Below, piece by piece: positions 23,065 through 34,652 of a DNA stretch of 64,000 bases. Within the stretch, counting starts at the first letter, position 1. Every line of letters starts with the position of its first letter. The notes below the pieces were generated by a model. That model did not search any database and had not been told where the DNA came from. It saw nothing but the letters and a program-made list of their open reading frames with translations. Source of the DNA: Silene latifolia (lineage: Eukaryota > Streptophyta > Magnoliopsida > Caryophyllales > Caryophyllaceae); the NCBI RefSeq assembly GCF_048544455.1, contig NC_133526.1:12354001-12418000 (forward strand), given 5' to 3'. A program made the position numbers and the translations under genes.

Positions 23065-26000
23065 ATGGCTTCTTCTGGATTTCCTCCTGGTTTTGTTCTT
23101 TATCAAGAACAACACCCCAATTCCAAACCCTTCAAGGTTACTTTTTTATTTATTTATCTGGGTTTAATCTGTTTTTTTTTTTTTATTTCAATTAATCTAA
23201 TTTAAGCTTGCTGAATTTGTTCTATGTTGGGTTTGATCATATGGAACGAAATTTTGGTGGGTAGCAAAATTTCTTGTTGTAGTTTAGTATGGTTGCTAAG
23301 ACCGCATTTTATATTTGCTTATTATGTACCCCCTATGTCCAAATCATTTGTTTACTTTTTATATGACTCCGTATTTGTGAAGAAGGTTATTTTAATCAAA
23401 GGTAAACAAATAATTAAGACGAAGGGAGAATTATGATTATGGTCTGTAGAGTTTTACTGCATTTATTCACTTGTGAAATATGCTTATGATTTAAATGATG
23501 ATCGGATTTCAATCTGGCTTGAGTTCGTTGATTTGGATTTTATGTATTGAATTGTTGAGGATTGCTATCTACCTTCTCCCTCCCACTTTCTCCCTTTGTC
23601 TTCTCACAATCGATTAAGATAATATTTATCGTGTGGGGTTGGATGGTAAGTGGATGAAGCCAAATATACTGTATTTTAACCGGTTATTAGAGGAGAAGGT
23701 AGAAAAGAGAAGGTGGATAGCAATTCTCTGAATTGTTTTGTTTTTGAACATGTATGGATGGGTGAACATCTGGTTATTGGAATGTCTATGATAATTGTCG
23801 GACTTGTCGCTATGTCGGTTAATTTAATTGTTTCTACTTTCCGAAGAACAATTGAAACTTGGTCAGCCCATGTGAAACCTTCATGTACACTAAGTTTTAC
23901 GGAGTACTGTGTTTATATGATCTTCTGAAAGTGCTGTCTGAATGCTGAATCACATGGTTTATGCAGGATATACTGCCATTCTTGCCGACACCTGGATCAA
24001 GACATGGCATATCTAGATCAACCACTGCTGTATCACATGAGCAGAATGATCTTCGTAATATAAGAATTGGGTCGCATGGATACAACCAATTTGTAAATTA
24101 TTTAGCTATGAGAAGAATGTCTCTTCCTGCTGAATTTCAAGGTTCATTTTGCAGCCTTTTATCGTCTCCTTTATAATTCCCAGTAGAAATAAATCTCATA
24201 TGCATCAAAAGTGCTTTCTAAACAGCACATCTTGTCCTTCGTTTGTCATTCTTTAAAATGCCTTTTTATAGTTTTGTGAATTTGGAGTGACGGTTTAAAC
24301 GCTGGATTTTTTGTCGATTTTAGAGAAATGATTTGGCATATTCTTGAACATAGGAATTGATTCAAGTGCACCAATTCGCAGTTCGTTTTCATGTCAATTC
24401 GCTCCAACTCGCTGGTAGTTTGCCCAGATGAGCGAATTATAGGAATTGAGCCAGGTGGGTAACAATAAAATCAAACCACCTTTCAAAATATTACATGTCA
24501 TAAATATCATGATAGATAAAATATGAAACTTATGCATCTCCCTCCAGCTCAGCCGACCCCAAATCATTTTGGGATTAAGGCTCTGATGTTGTTGTATGCA
24601 TCTCCCTCCAGCCTCGACTATACTGACCCCTTTCCTGTTCTCCTCTCCAAAACCATGCTGCTCCTCATAGATGGCGGCTACATTTAAGTCATTTTTTTCC
24701 CTTTGTAATTCATCTCTCATTGCCAATTTATTTCAAAATTACTTATAGGCTTAGCCATGTTTTTCCATTCCAGCGTCATTTAGGCAATTCACAATTATTA
24801 TTTCCACTTCCTCTTAAACTCATCCCTAAAGTGGAGCTTCTCTGACAGTATCAAACAATTTGCATTAGCAAAGCACTCGAAAAAATTCCGGATTTGGGCA
24901 GAGGAATTGAACTTCCAGTGCCGTCATCCAGAATTTAACACCTATACTCTAGTCCCTACCCTAGGAACTCCAAAGAGTGTTGATGGTGAATTGTCGTAGA
25001 TAAGAAGACGAGATGGTGGATGCTGAATAGTTATAGATGGCTAGTTGTCAGGATAAGATAAGAGAAAAGTTTGATGTTGCTAGGGATGGTGTAGAAGGTA
25101 ATGGTGGCTGTTGTTGTCCCGTGTCAGAGGAGGAACTGTGAAATTTCACCATTAGTTCCAGTGATGGTCAAGGGATTATTGTGTCGTTTCTCGTTTGTTT
25201 AAGTGTGAGAGCAGTTATAAAATTCTTCGTGGAAGACGGGTCGCCCTAGTATGACTTATTTTAAAGATTGATTATGTGGTTGTTTGGTTTTGGTTGGTAA
25301 CACCACGTCAGGAGTCAGGACTCGAGTATGATGTGGTGTTTAGGTAACACAGGAATTTTTTCTAGATTTCTTCTTAATAGATTTCACAGATATTTAAGGC
25401 CGAAATGGTACACTTTTGGATTCTTATTCGTAAGTTCTCTTAGAGTTTTTCCAATTCTTTATAAGCTGCATCTCAACCATTTTTTATAGAAGATATGTAG
25501 TTGGTTTGATGTCTAAATTATGATTGTATATGTTTCAGATATGCACGATGATTCTATACTCTCCAGCTTTAGCATGGACGAGCAATGGACAAACAACAAA
25601 GAATTCTTGGAATTTCTAATGTCTAGATCGAGCGACTTAAGGGAAGATTATCCGGTTCCTTCTATTGTGCCTGAATTCAGGGAGCTTAATGCGAGCCCAA
25701 GTGATGTGCTCCTGAAAGATGTAGCTAGTATTAATTTTCACTTAGATAGCTGTTTTAAGGCAAAGGAATCCTTTCGTCATGCAAATAGATATTCTTACCA
25801 CCAAGAGACTGATTATGATTTAGTCTATGATGCCCCTGAAGGGAAACTTTCGTTGGTTGACACTGTAGCTGAAATGAAGGATCTGAATTCAGTTCTAGCT
25901 GAATTCTCTGTAATAAAGGACTCAGTTCAGTGTACGAAACAGCAGATGCTTGTCCCTCACTTTACATGGTATGTATTATGTTGTTCCTCTTTCATATTTA

Positions 26001-27795
26001 TCTTTTAATGTCTTTATTGCGGTAATTCGTATTCAGTTTTTTATTTCAAAAATAAAATATCTCTCTCCATTTCCAATGAGAGTAAATTGTTCTTCGACAC
26101 TTAAATACGATAGATTAAAGCAAAATGACTCTTTGCACTCTCTATGCTTCTTGTACGTTGAGTCTCATGCATTTTATGGTGGAATTTTCATTATGGGTCA
26201 TCAGCATCACTCATCAGCATACATCGTTGTTTTTTTAGCAGAGTGGTAAGGTTGTGTTGCGTACATCTGACCCCCTTACCTCGCCATAGGCGAGCATCAT
26301 TGAGGCATTGCAGTAACGTTGTTGTATTGAGAGACAAGTAGCTTATTACTTATAAGATGATAAACCTTTATGACCATTTAATATACTACCTAGCATGGGA
26401 AGAATTATTTTGCAGTTTTTTTGTTTACCAAGGCTCTAATGATTGCACTCTTGCCCGCCCTTCCTCTTCTATTTGGATAAAAAGATCAATCAGGCTACGA
26501 ACTAGTTTGTTGAAGTTGAATCTTCATTAATCACATGGTGTGGGAAGGTTTTTTAGGGAGGTATGTGGCTGTTTTCGTAGTGGAGATATAGTTTGGAATC
26601 GGGATGCGCCAGGGGTTCGACGGAGGTGACGGGGATGTGTTGCCGGCCCGGTGACATCAGTGGGGGTGGATGTTGGTGATGATGGAGGAGATAGTAGGTG
26701 GGTGATGGACTGATGTGGTTGCTTGGCTTAGTAGGGAAAGGGCATGGGATAGAGGACTCTGGGGGCAACGAAGGGAGAAAGGGAATGAGAAAATAGGTAA
26801 AACAAACACTAATAAAGGGTTTCATTACTCTCCTTAACATTTCCTAACACCCCGTAACTAAACGCCCCATTAGTGGTCAGACAGTGCTATACAAGTTTGT
26901 CACTATTATTTAACTGTTTCGTTGCATAAATTATAAGCAGCATATCCGTAACTAGCTAATTTTGCATATTTGCAGGAGTGATGCTATTGACTTGCAGGAT
27001 TGTGTATCTTCTATGATGCTAGAAACTGTGACAACTTCTCCACTTAAAAGGTGATTATTTATTAGCTTTCGATATTGTCCTTAGGCCATCAGGATATCAG
27101 GATCTCTAGAAACTAATCCGGTATGATGGAACTAAACTATCATGAATACATATATTAGGATTGCTTCTTGTTCACGATTAGTTTAAGATGATGAGGGTAG
27201 ACTAGCATGGTTTCCTGTCGGTTCATTTTTTAGTACTCCCTTCATTCATGCTCCGTTCCTTTTATATTGTTAGACGTGTTCACGTCAACATTGTTGTTTA
27301 CAATACAGTCCTAAGAAAGGTCATCTGAAGCCAAAGCGAAAAGCCAGGAAAGCGACTAAAGAACGGAATCTTCACAGAAGCAACTCTCTTCATGCTTTTG
27401 AGACAATTCTATCCCTAATGGTGGATAAAAACCGGAATAGCAAATCAATGATGAATGCATTGAAGAAATCAAGTCCAGAACTGCCTCAACTTTTGACACA
27501 GTTCTCTGCCAGCATCACAGGGACTGGACTTGCTGTCATATTCTCGTTGGTCTATAAACTTGCTTGTGGGACCGCGCCCAATCTCCTTACATCTGGGTTC
27601 GGAGTTGGACTATTTTGGCTTTCCTGGTCCGTGAATCGACTGAGGGACACTATCATATCCATTCGCAAGAACTTTACCAAGACAGGTTTCGAAGAGGATG
27701 AGATGGTCATGAGAGTGGAGAAGAGCGTGAAAGACATAGTCTTCAGGGTCGCTGCCTTGATGGCGGTTTTGATGTTGAGGTTTGCTTCAACCTGA
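23065..27795 (+). CDS. Plant protein of unknown function with a C-terminal hydrophobic domain, five exons
   Basis: Exons: 23065-23136, 23967-24141, 25539-25968, 26976-27050 and 27309-27795, together 1239 nt and 412 residues with consistent phases. The N-terminus (MASSGFPPGFVLYQEQHPNS) is short. The middle (exon 3) is acidic and polar, with SFSMDEQWTNNKEFLEFLMS and LVDTVAEMKDLNSVLAEFSV. A basic Lys/Arg stretch, KKGHLKPKRKARKATKERN, opens exon 5. The last 100 residues hold likely membrane or buried helices: ITGTGLAVIFSLVYKLACG (about 319-338), FGVGLFWLSWSVNRLRDTI (about 347-365) and IVFRVAALMAVLMLRFAST at the very end. I do not assign a family name; the C-terminal pattern recalls uncharacterised plant-wide proteins. 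Donor 1 is GTTACT, weaker than the others. Introns 2 and 3 contain SINE pieces and intron 1 a MITE. The gene looks complete. Confidence 0.85.
23329..23430. mobile_element. Stowaway-like MITE in intron 1 of the 23065 gene
   Basis: Ends CCCCCTATGTCCAAATCATT and, inverted, CTCCCTTCGTCTTAATTATT match each other and the Stowaway consensus; ATTTGTTTAC and its inverse GTAAACAAAT lie just inside each end. Confidence 0.75.
24531..24612 (+). mobile_element. 46-bp SINE-tail insertion with perfect 18-bp target duplication
   Basis: The 18-bp string TATGCATCTCCCTCCAGC occurs at 24531-24548 and again at 24595-24612. Between them lie 46 bp: TCAGCCGACCCCAAATCATT, TTGGGATTAAGGCTCTGATG and TTGTTG. This is the 3' end of the SINE found at 44547-44604. 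The perfect duplication indicates a fairly recent target-primed insertion of an extremely 5'-truncated copy, inside intron 2 of the host gene. Confidence 0.88.
26232..26330 (+). mobile_element. tRNA-related SINE piece in intron 3 of the 23065 gene
   Basis: The stretch contains GAGTGGTAAGGTTGTGTTGC, GTACATCTGACCCCCTTACC, GCGAGCATCATTGAGGCATT and a TTGTTGTATTG tail. This order resembles the Au/TS-type plant SINEs. No intact pol III box pair is visible. Confidence 0.6.
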
Positions 27796-28251
27796 ACAAG
27801 GATTCTTATGGCATAGCTTCCCTCTTTTTTTTGGTGTGGTCTTTAGGGTCAAACTATCTAAATTTGTAGCATGTTATTTCGTTTCTTCACGGTTTTGTTC
27901 TAAGCTACTTGTTCTTATTGGTAATATACTGGAGTAATATGTTCTCTGAATTCTTCATGCTGGAATTTTCTGAACTGTATCCTGTTTCTTGTTGAATTTT
28001 GCATTTTGCACTTCCTTTGTACTCCGTAAGATATTCTCGGAGAAATGGCACCAAACAAATGACCAGGATGGAGGGAGCATAATTTTTTGGGGGAGTGGAA
28101 TTCGGAGACGTGTCCTATACTCCTATTGTCACGATTCTTCGTCTTGGGCCATTAGGTTAAGATCTCTTTGTATTTCCGTGTTTTTACTTGGAGAAGAATT
28201 TCTCTTTTTATTGACGATATTGGAAATATTCTTGATAGTATTAACAAAGGG

Positions 28252-28405
28252 TAAGTCTTCCTTAAGACGGATACATCTGTCTTAACATTAAAACAAGTTA
28301 AGTAAATGTAAGTTTGTACATATAAGACAATTATATCCTTTTTTCTATGCATTATGTTTTTGTTTTATTCTAACTATTTGACTCGTCTTAAATGAGAATT
28401 AGTGG
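28252..28405. mobile_element. Degenerate foldback MITE
   Basis: CTTCCTTAAGACGGATACAT at the left and ACTCGTCTTAAATGAGAATT at the right are imperfect inverses of the same type as the MITE at 43203-43428. It lies about 0.5 kb downstream of the 27795 stop codon. Confidence 0.45.
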
Positions 28406-28923
28406 TAAGGACTACGTAAAAATTTGCTTCATTGTCAGTTTGTCACATTCCTTCCCTGAAATATTTTCCAAGAATTTGGCACTAAAAAGAGGGAAGACAT
28501 AATGCCACTCGGAAAATAATAATGTCACCTATATTTGTGAGACGGTGAATAATGACATGCTTTTACATTTATTTGTATTTTTGTGCTATTAACAAAATGT
28601 GTAATGACATTATCATTTCCCTGAAAAAGGATTCTGTCACGAAAAAATTCCGAGGCTGCAATTAATTTTCGTGTCAGAAAATTAGATTTGAAGATCTTTG
28701 GAACCAACTCGTTGCTGTAAACACATCAGATCTCGAACCTGTGTTGAATCATTATTAAGTTGACGTGCATCTTCATGCATACTAGGACATTGTCACTGTC
28801 TTTCCAATATTTTTATTCTTGCCCCTACAAATATGATTTCTTGCTTGGTCCATAAATATTTTGGAGGTTATAAAGTACTGTACCGCATATATGTGTTGTT
28901 AATAAAGAAAGGCTTTTTAAGGG

Positions 28924-29238
28924 GAATTAAATTCAACAATGGATCTGGGTTACACCCAAACTAAGGAGAAAGAGTCCACAACAGAGACCCAACAGGGTTT
29001 CACTCTAAAACCAATTGACAATAGGAGTAATCCCTTTCCTTATAAAGTGGTAGACTGCAAACTTTGGCCCATGAAACCCAGGTATTTGGTCATGGGCTCT
29101 GATACCATGTTAAATTCAACAATGGGCCTGAGCGACACCCAAACTGAGGAAAAAGAGTCCACAACAGAGGCCTAAGAGGGTTCACTCTAAAACCAATTGG
29201 CAATAGAGGGAGTAGCTCATTGCCTTATAAAATGGTAA
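28924..29238 (-). mobile_element. TRIM-like LTR element fossil (two short LTRs, tiny interior)
   Basis: Two direct repeats of about 130 bp (28924-29059 and 29108-29238) share TTAAATTCAACAATGG, GAGTCCACAACAGAG and CTAAAACCAATTG, then CCTTATAAA. Between them, the minus-strand sequence TGGTATCAGAGCCC directly abuts one LTR and matches the usual initiator-Met tRNA primer-binding site. The interior is only about 50 bp and non-coding, which suits the terminal-repeat-in-miniature class. The LTRs are clearly diverged from each other, so it is an old, degraded copy. Confidence 0.55.
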
Positions 29239-29352
29239 TTCTTCTCCTCTTTTATCAAAGTGGAACAACCCTCACATGTGAAACTTTGGGTTCCTTCATA
29301 AGGAGAGGATCTCAGCTTGCCAAATGAGCGAAAACTTCTTTTCTCTTCTTTG

Positions 29353-30328
29353 TCAATTGGGTTTTGGAGGAGTACCTACAAGAGACAAACTTATGCCTCG
29401 AGGACGTAAAAATTTAAGGGAGAAAGACCTACTTGTAGAGCAAGTAGATACATTGTGTCGCGGAGATTCATCCCCTTGGCTATGATTCTTCTTGAAGTTA
29501 GTAATTCTCTTTTTCTCACTCACTTGACGGTTATAAGGGTACCTGCAAAGCCTACGTGTAGATGAGGTACATGACAGTTTACCAAACGAAGAAATCTTAC
29601 ACTTCTTAAGACAAGCTGAAAAAAGAAACGAGTGATGTTCATTCAAATCATTATGGGCTTAGAAGCAAATAGAGGTGTTGCCCGTGTCATCCGCAAAGAA
29701 ACAGGTAAGCTGGAATTAGGAGCGACAACCGTAGGGCTTCCTTGGAGGACTTGAATACCAGAAGGAGATAAGTTGTCAAAAATAGAGGACGAACTCGAGT
29801 TTACGCCACCAATAGAGGATTCCCTCGAACTAATATCATGAATCCCATTGATGACACCTGAACAAGAAGACGTGTCTTCATTCACCACCACCGTCTTTAG
29901 TTTCCGCTTTTTAGAACGTCTCCTCTTCTTCTTTCTCTTATAATGATCTCTTGTAATTCCTCCCTCCTTGGTGACCTCGATGTTAAGGATCTGAATTGTC
30001 ATAGTTTTTTTTTTGATTTTTTTTTTTTTTTTGACCATGAGTATCCTCTCCCGACAGTTGGGACAATTTTGTTCGGGGTACTGAAGGCAATTTAATGGGT
30101 TAACCCCTCCCAAGTTTAACTTTTTCATTCGTAAGAGCCAGGAATCAAACTCCTGACCCTTGTTTAAGAGATGATAGCCTTTACCACTCACACCAACCAA
30201 CTTTGGTAGGATCCGAATTGTCATAATTGACAAGTCTCTTTTATTGTAAAAGCTCAGCTTACTACCTTGGAGAATTTTTTGATAAACTCGTCCGAAGATC
30301 CTTAGTCGTGAATTTTTTGATATCGGCT
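29353..30328 (-). pseudogene. Downstream part of a TPR-type pseudogene, split by insertions
   Basis: On the minus strand the 93-bp segment 30221-30313 encodes LRIFGRVYQKILQGSKLSFY, which also occurs in the upstream part at 35332-35424. Past a SINE (30004-30207) the frame gives a Lys/Arg-rich stretch, HYKRKKKRRRSKKRKLKTV, then a Ser-rich region ending near 29643. A further open piece runs at 29353-29646. No domain is recognised in this part. The joining to 35332-36170 rests on the shared 93-bp segment and common strand. It may instead be several unrelated host fragments. Confidence 0.4.
29986..30225 (-). mobile_element. Full-length tRNA-derived SINE with 18-bp target duplication
   Basis: The element is 30004-30207 on the minus strand. 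Its head has TTGGTGTGAGTGGTAAAGGC (A-box region) and GGTCAGGAGTTTGATTCCTG (B-box GTTTGATTCC). A 3' body follows, then a poly(A) tail interrupted by TC. It is flanked by AGGATCTGAATTGTCATA (29986-30003) and AGGATCCGAATTGTCATA (30208-30225), 17 of 18 identical. It is inserted in the TPR-type pseudogene. Confidence 0.88.
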
Positions 30329-30701
30329 CGTTCCGGGTGTAATTCCAGAGCAAGTATTGTTACCACCCGTGGCTTGTAGAATGATGTCTTGAGTTGAATC
30401 CCTCTTGTCTTTATCGTTCCACTCGGCCTCTCCTGCAACAATGAACGAACTGAGGGCTTGGCTTTGTGCCAAGCGTACTCACTCCGACGCTCAAGTCAGT
30501 AAACTTAGAAGGATAAGTTGTTGTTACTTGGCTAAGGATGTATTGTAGAGAGATAAGAAAGATATTACCGGATGAATAGTGATTCTTAGGTTAATTTATG
30601 GATCCTCTCCTCAATGAAGGTTGAGGAGTATTTATAGACTTTCACCTTTTGTCACGTAGTGGCCAAGTGGCCAAGTGGCTAGCAGGAGGAAAGACCGTTC
30701 T

Positions 30702-32031
30702 TGTAATACTCCGTATTTATATGTCTTGGGGTACTCTATCGAGTAGCCCTTACTCTGTCGAGTAAGGGCAAGTTGCGGAATAAAACAGTTTCTGACCTGT
30801 TGGGTACTCGATCGAGTAGTCAGGGGCACTCGATCGAGTAGGGTACTCGATCGAGTACCTTGGGTACTCGATCGAGTGTCCTAGGTTTACGGGGAGTTTT
30901 CTCGGGTTTTGTTAATTACGTGATTAAGGTATTTAAACATATTCGTAATTGTTTTAAATCACTTTTTACAAAACCTAAAACCTGTTTAAGAGAGAAAGCA
31001 ACTAGTCTTCTTCCTAATCGCGTTCTTGACAATTCCCGGAGTTCAGACGGTCAGTTCGTATCGTAGTTCGCGTCGTTGGATTCCTTGCGTCGAGGGTAAG
31101 CTTTTAATATAATTTATATAATGTTTTGTTAAGATTGATGAAACCCTAATTTAAGAATTGGGGGTTTTTATGAGTAGTATTTGAATGGTAGCATCTATGT
31201 GTTGTATGGTAGGAGGAGAATTCGTAGAGGAGCCGTTTTGATACAAATTGTAGATACCGTCTGCGTGTTGTGCTTTCCAGGTAGGATTTCCTACTCGGTA
31301 TTAGTCCCATAATGGGATATTGGTGATGTGCTGTAGTTAGTTGTTGGATATGTTGATTGTGTTTGTGATTGTGATTGTGTTTGGTTGTCTATGGCTCTCG
31401 AGATGCGTTCTCAGCTGAGTGGGGTCACTTGCGGGAGTGATCTCACGCCCTAGTTTCGCCCTTCGTGGAACCCGTCACGAAAGGGGATGTGCACATTAAT
31501 GGACAGGGTTATTGCTCGTACGATGAGCGGGGCTTAGGTGGGAACGGCTGCGGTCCCCCATCGCGGGGGTCCAAAGGGACGATCGATTTGAGATGATGGG
31601 AGTTGGTGGTGTGTGTGTGTGTGATTTCAAAATTTGTATGTTTGTCTTGTTATTCTTGTTTATATTGATTGTGTGATTAGTACCGACCCGGTGTTGTTTT
31701 GTAAAACCTGCGGTGATCCATTCGGGATGGTGAGCGGATATTGAGCGGTATAGAGATGAGTCTTTGGGATAGCCGGGATGGCCACGACATGACGATAGAG
31801 TCTTCCGCTGTAGTTTAGCATTTATTTATGTTTCAGTTGAGAACAGATAGTTTGGAATAATGTATTGTACTTTCAGTTTGGTTTCGAGGATTGTATTTAT
31901 TCATTAAACTATTTACAATAAATGTTGTTTCTGTTTTGTCTATTTGATTATCATACCTCGGGCGACCGAGATGGTGATGTCTTCATACCTGAGTGGTCCT
32001 GGTAAGGCACTCGGAGTATGGGGGTGTTACA
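30702..32031. mobile_element. Solo LTR (Tekay/Del-like Ty3/gypsy) nested in the Tat-element LTR
   Basis: The 1330-bp insertion begins TGTAATACTCCGTATTTATA and ends GGGGGTGTTACA. It is flanked by the 5-bp duplication GTTCT (30697-30701 and 32032-32036). It splits the left LTR of the Tat element, whose other LTR shows the uninterrupted site (AAGACCGTTCTACCCTCGG). The inverted TGTAA...TTACA ends resemble chromovirus LTRs. The interior holds the palindrome ACTCGATCGAGT four times between 30800 and 30890. No second LTR or coding interior remains, so it is a solo LTR fossil. Confidence 0.9.
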
Positions 32032-32989
32032 GTTCTACCCTCGGCCGATGGACCCATGGTAGGCCGGCCGAGGGGTCTTGGATATGAGTACGCGGATATG
32101 TGCCCCGGCTGGTTAGTTGCCTGGCCGAGACCCAAGTGACAGGCCGATGGGATGCATCGGCTAGGCTGTCCAAGTCGTTGACTTGCTGTGGATATCTTTG
32201 ACCTTGCTCAATATGTTGACTCGGTCAGCGGGTGCAGAATATGCCCCATCAATTTTCCCCCAGCGTAGTCTATGCCGTGGTATGGGCTCCGATGTATGTT
32301 GAGCGTATATTCTGCGATTTACAAAAAGTTTTTCATCGGCGAGCTTCTACGTCGGCTTGGTCATGTTGAGGCCGTACCAGATATATCCCCCCTTCACATG
32401 GATGTGTAAAGGGCATCCGATGTGGAAAAGAAGGTGACGCTGGCCGAGACCAGGGTTGAGAGTGCCGGTTGTGTTTGATTGCCCCGGCCGGTGCTACCTA
32501 GCTTGTTTGATCATGTGGCCGGCGGAGAACAGATACTTGGGAATTTGTTGAGGAAGCTGAATAGGCAAAGAGATATGAAGGGGCGTGTTGAAGACGCTTG
32601 GTCACTGTTTGATTGACGTTCAACTGTTGCAACGATTGACATTCCGTGGTTGCATGTCTGGCACGTATCTGTAGACATATTGATCGCTTCCTCTGCCAGG
32701 CCTTCGGTTGGCCGAGGCGACTAGAGTTGCGTTTCTCAACTGTACTGAGTTATGCGTTTCTTCTAGCTTATCGGCCGCTGTGTCCCCGTTGGGGTAGCTG
32801 GCGCGACAGCGTTCGTATCTGTAGACATGTTGATCGCGTCCTCGTTCACGCTCGGTCTTAGTTAGCCGAGGTGTCAGATTTGCGTCTCAACTGTACTTAT
32901 ACGTTCTTAAGCTCGGTCTTAATTTGCCGAGAGCAAGTCGCGTTTCCCTCGTCTCTTCCCGGCTTTGGCCGGGGCAACTGAGTTTACGT

Positions 32990-33515
32990 TCTGACTGCTG
33001 TTGTAAATATCTAGGCATATCGGCTCGTTCCCCCGTCGCCCTCGGTCTTAATTAGCCGAGGTGATCGAGGTTTTGGCGCTGTCTGCCGTCGTAAATATGT
33101 TAGCATGTCGGCTCGTTCCCCCGTCACTCCCGGCTTTGGCCGAGGTGATCGAGGTTTTGGCGCTGTCTGCTGTTGTAAATATCTAGGCATATCGGCTCGT
33201 TCCCCCGTCGCCCTCGGTCTTAATTAGCCGAGGTGATCGAGGTTTTGCGCGTCTGCCGTCAGTAAATATGTTAGCATGTCGGCTCGTTCCCCGTCACTCC
33301 GGCTTTGGCCGAGGTGATCGAGGTTTTGGCGCTGTCTGCTGTTGTAAATATCTAGGCATATCGGCTCGTTCCCCCGTCGTCCTCGGTCTTAATTAGCCGA
33401 GGTGATCGAGGTTTTGGCGCTGTCTGCCGTCGTAAATATGTTAGCATGTCGGCTCGTTCCCCCGTCACTCCCGGCTTTGGCCGAGGTGATCGAGGTTTTG
33501 GCGCTGTCTGCTGTG
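32990..33515. repeat. Internal tandem repeats of the Tat element, ~170-bp dimeric unit
   Basis: About three copies of a unit made of two related halves of about 85 bp occur here. Each half has CTCGGTCTTAATTAGCCGAG or CCCGGCTTTGGCCGAGG, then TGATCGAGGTTTTGGCGCTG, TAAATAT and a TCGGCTCGTTCCCCCGTC end. They sit in the 3' untranslated part of the element, next to the gag end. Confidence 0.9.
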
Positions 33516-34652
33516 ATAGTCCTTCACCTTTATGGTTTGGTCGGCCATTCTTCTGGCGGAGTCCAGGTTGAGGTCCCCGCACTTGATCAGCTCATTTTTG
33601 AGCTCGCCTTTCGGGAGGCCCTTCATCAGTGCGAAGGCCGCCAGTTCAGTGTTCAGCTCTCGGATCTGCTGAGCTTTTGCGTCGAATCTCTTCACATAGC
33701 TTCGTAGAGACTCGCCCCCCTCCTGTCTGATAGTCAGGAGATCCGAGGTCTCCACGGTCCTCCTCTTATTGCAAGAGCACTGGGCTAAAAAGGCGTCCCT
33801 CAGGTCGGCGTAACAGTCTACCGAGCCGTCGGGCAGCCCCTTGTACCAACTTTGAGCCATCCCATGCAAGGTCGTTGGGAAGACTCGGCACCAGACCTCA
33901 TCGGGTTGTTCCCACACCGACATGTACGACTCAAAGGCCTCAACATGGTCGGTGGGGTCGCTATCCCCTTTGTATGTGAGTGCCGGCAAATTCAACTTGG
34001 TTGGCACGGTGGTTTCAAGGACATAGGCACTGAGGGGCTGTCTGACCACGTGTCGAAGGGCACGCGGCGATCGGCTCCTCGCACCATGAGTCCGGCTACT
34101 CTCCCCGTGGCGGGAAGGGCTTCTTCTCCGACTCTGGTGAGTCCGGCTTCTTCTCCGACTCTGGTGAGTCCGGCTTCTTCTCCAACTCTGGCGAGTTGGG
34201 CTTCTTTCGCTCCTCCGGGGTGTGCCTCGTTTGTGCCGCGGCGACGCTGTCTTCTCACGAGTGCGAGAAGGACTTAGGTCTACCACGACCACTTTGGGCT
34301 CCTCCGGTGTCTTGACAGGGTCAGCTTCTCCTAATGCTCCGTTCAAGTTTCTTGGGGTCACATTTTGGGCCCTGGTCTCCTGGACGGTTTTCGCCGCTCT
34401 TGTCGGCGTGACGATGTGTGAGTGGCGTACTCCCACCAGGTCCGGGAGCATCTTCGCTTTTGCTGCGTCAACCACATGTCCCATGATGGTGACCTGGTCG
34501 GCAGGTAGCGGAGTGTCTGGTATTATTGGCATCCCGTACTCCGGTTGAATCACTTGACCGGCGGAGGGTTGCACAACTCCAGATTTGTGGACGGTATCAT
34601 CTTGGTAGAATTCGGTTTCGTTAGTCACGAATACCTCTTGTTGTTTCGACAT
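33465..34652 (-). pseudogene. gag of the Tat-lineage fossil
   Basis: Reading from ATG at 34652 (MSKQQEVFVTNETEFYQDDT), an N-terminal variable part with a repeated Arg/Ser stretch (RRSRTHQSRRRS) is followed by the retrotransposon gag domain. Hallmarks are KLNLPALTYKGDSDPTDHVE, SWYKGLPDGSVDCYADLRDA and SLRSYVKRFDAKAQQIRELN. No zinc knuckle or pol is present. The frame reads into the tandem repeat region. It belongs to the enclosing element, not the host. Confidence 0.85.

Noticed and set aside
30004-30207. Functional tRNA gene
   Set aside because: A- and B-box-like strings are followed by a long non-tRNA body and poly(A) tail with target duplications: a SINE.
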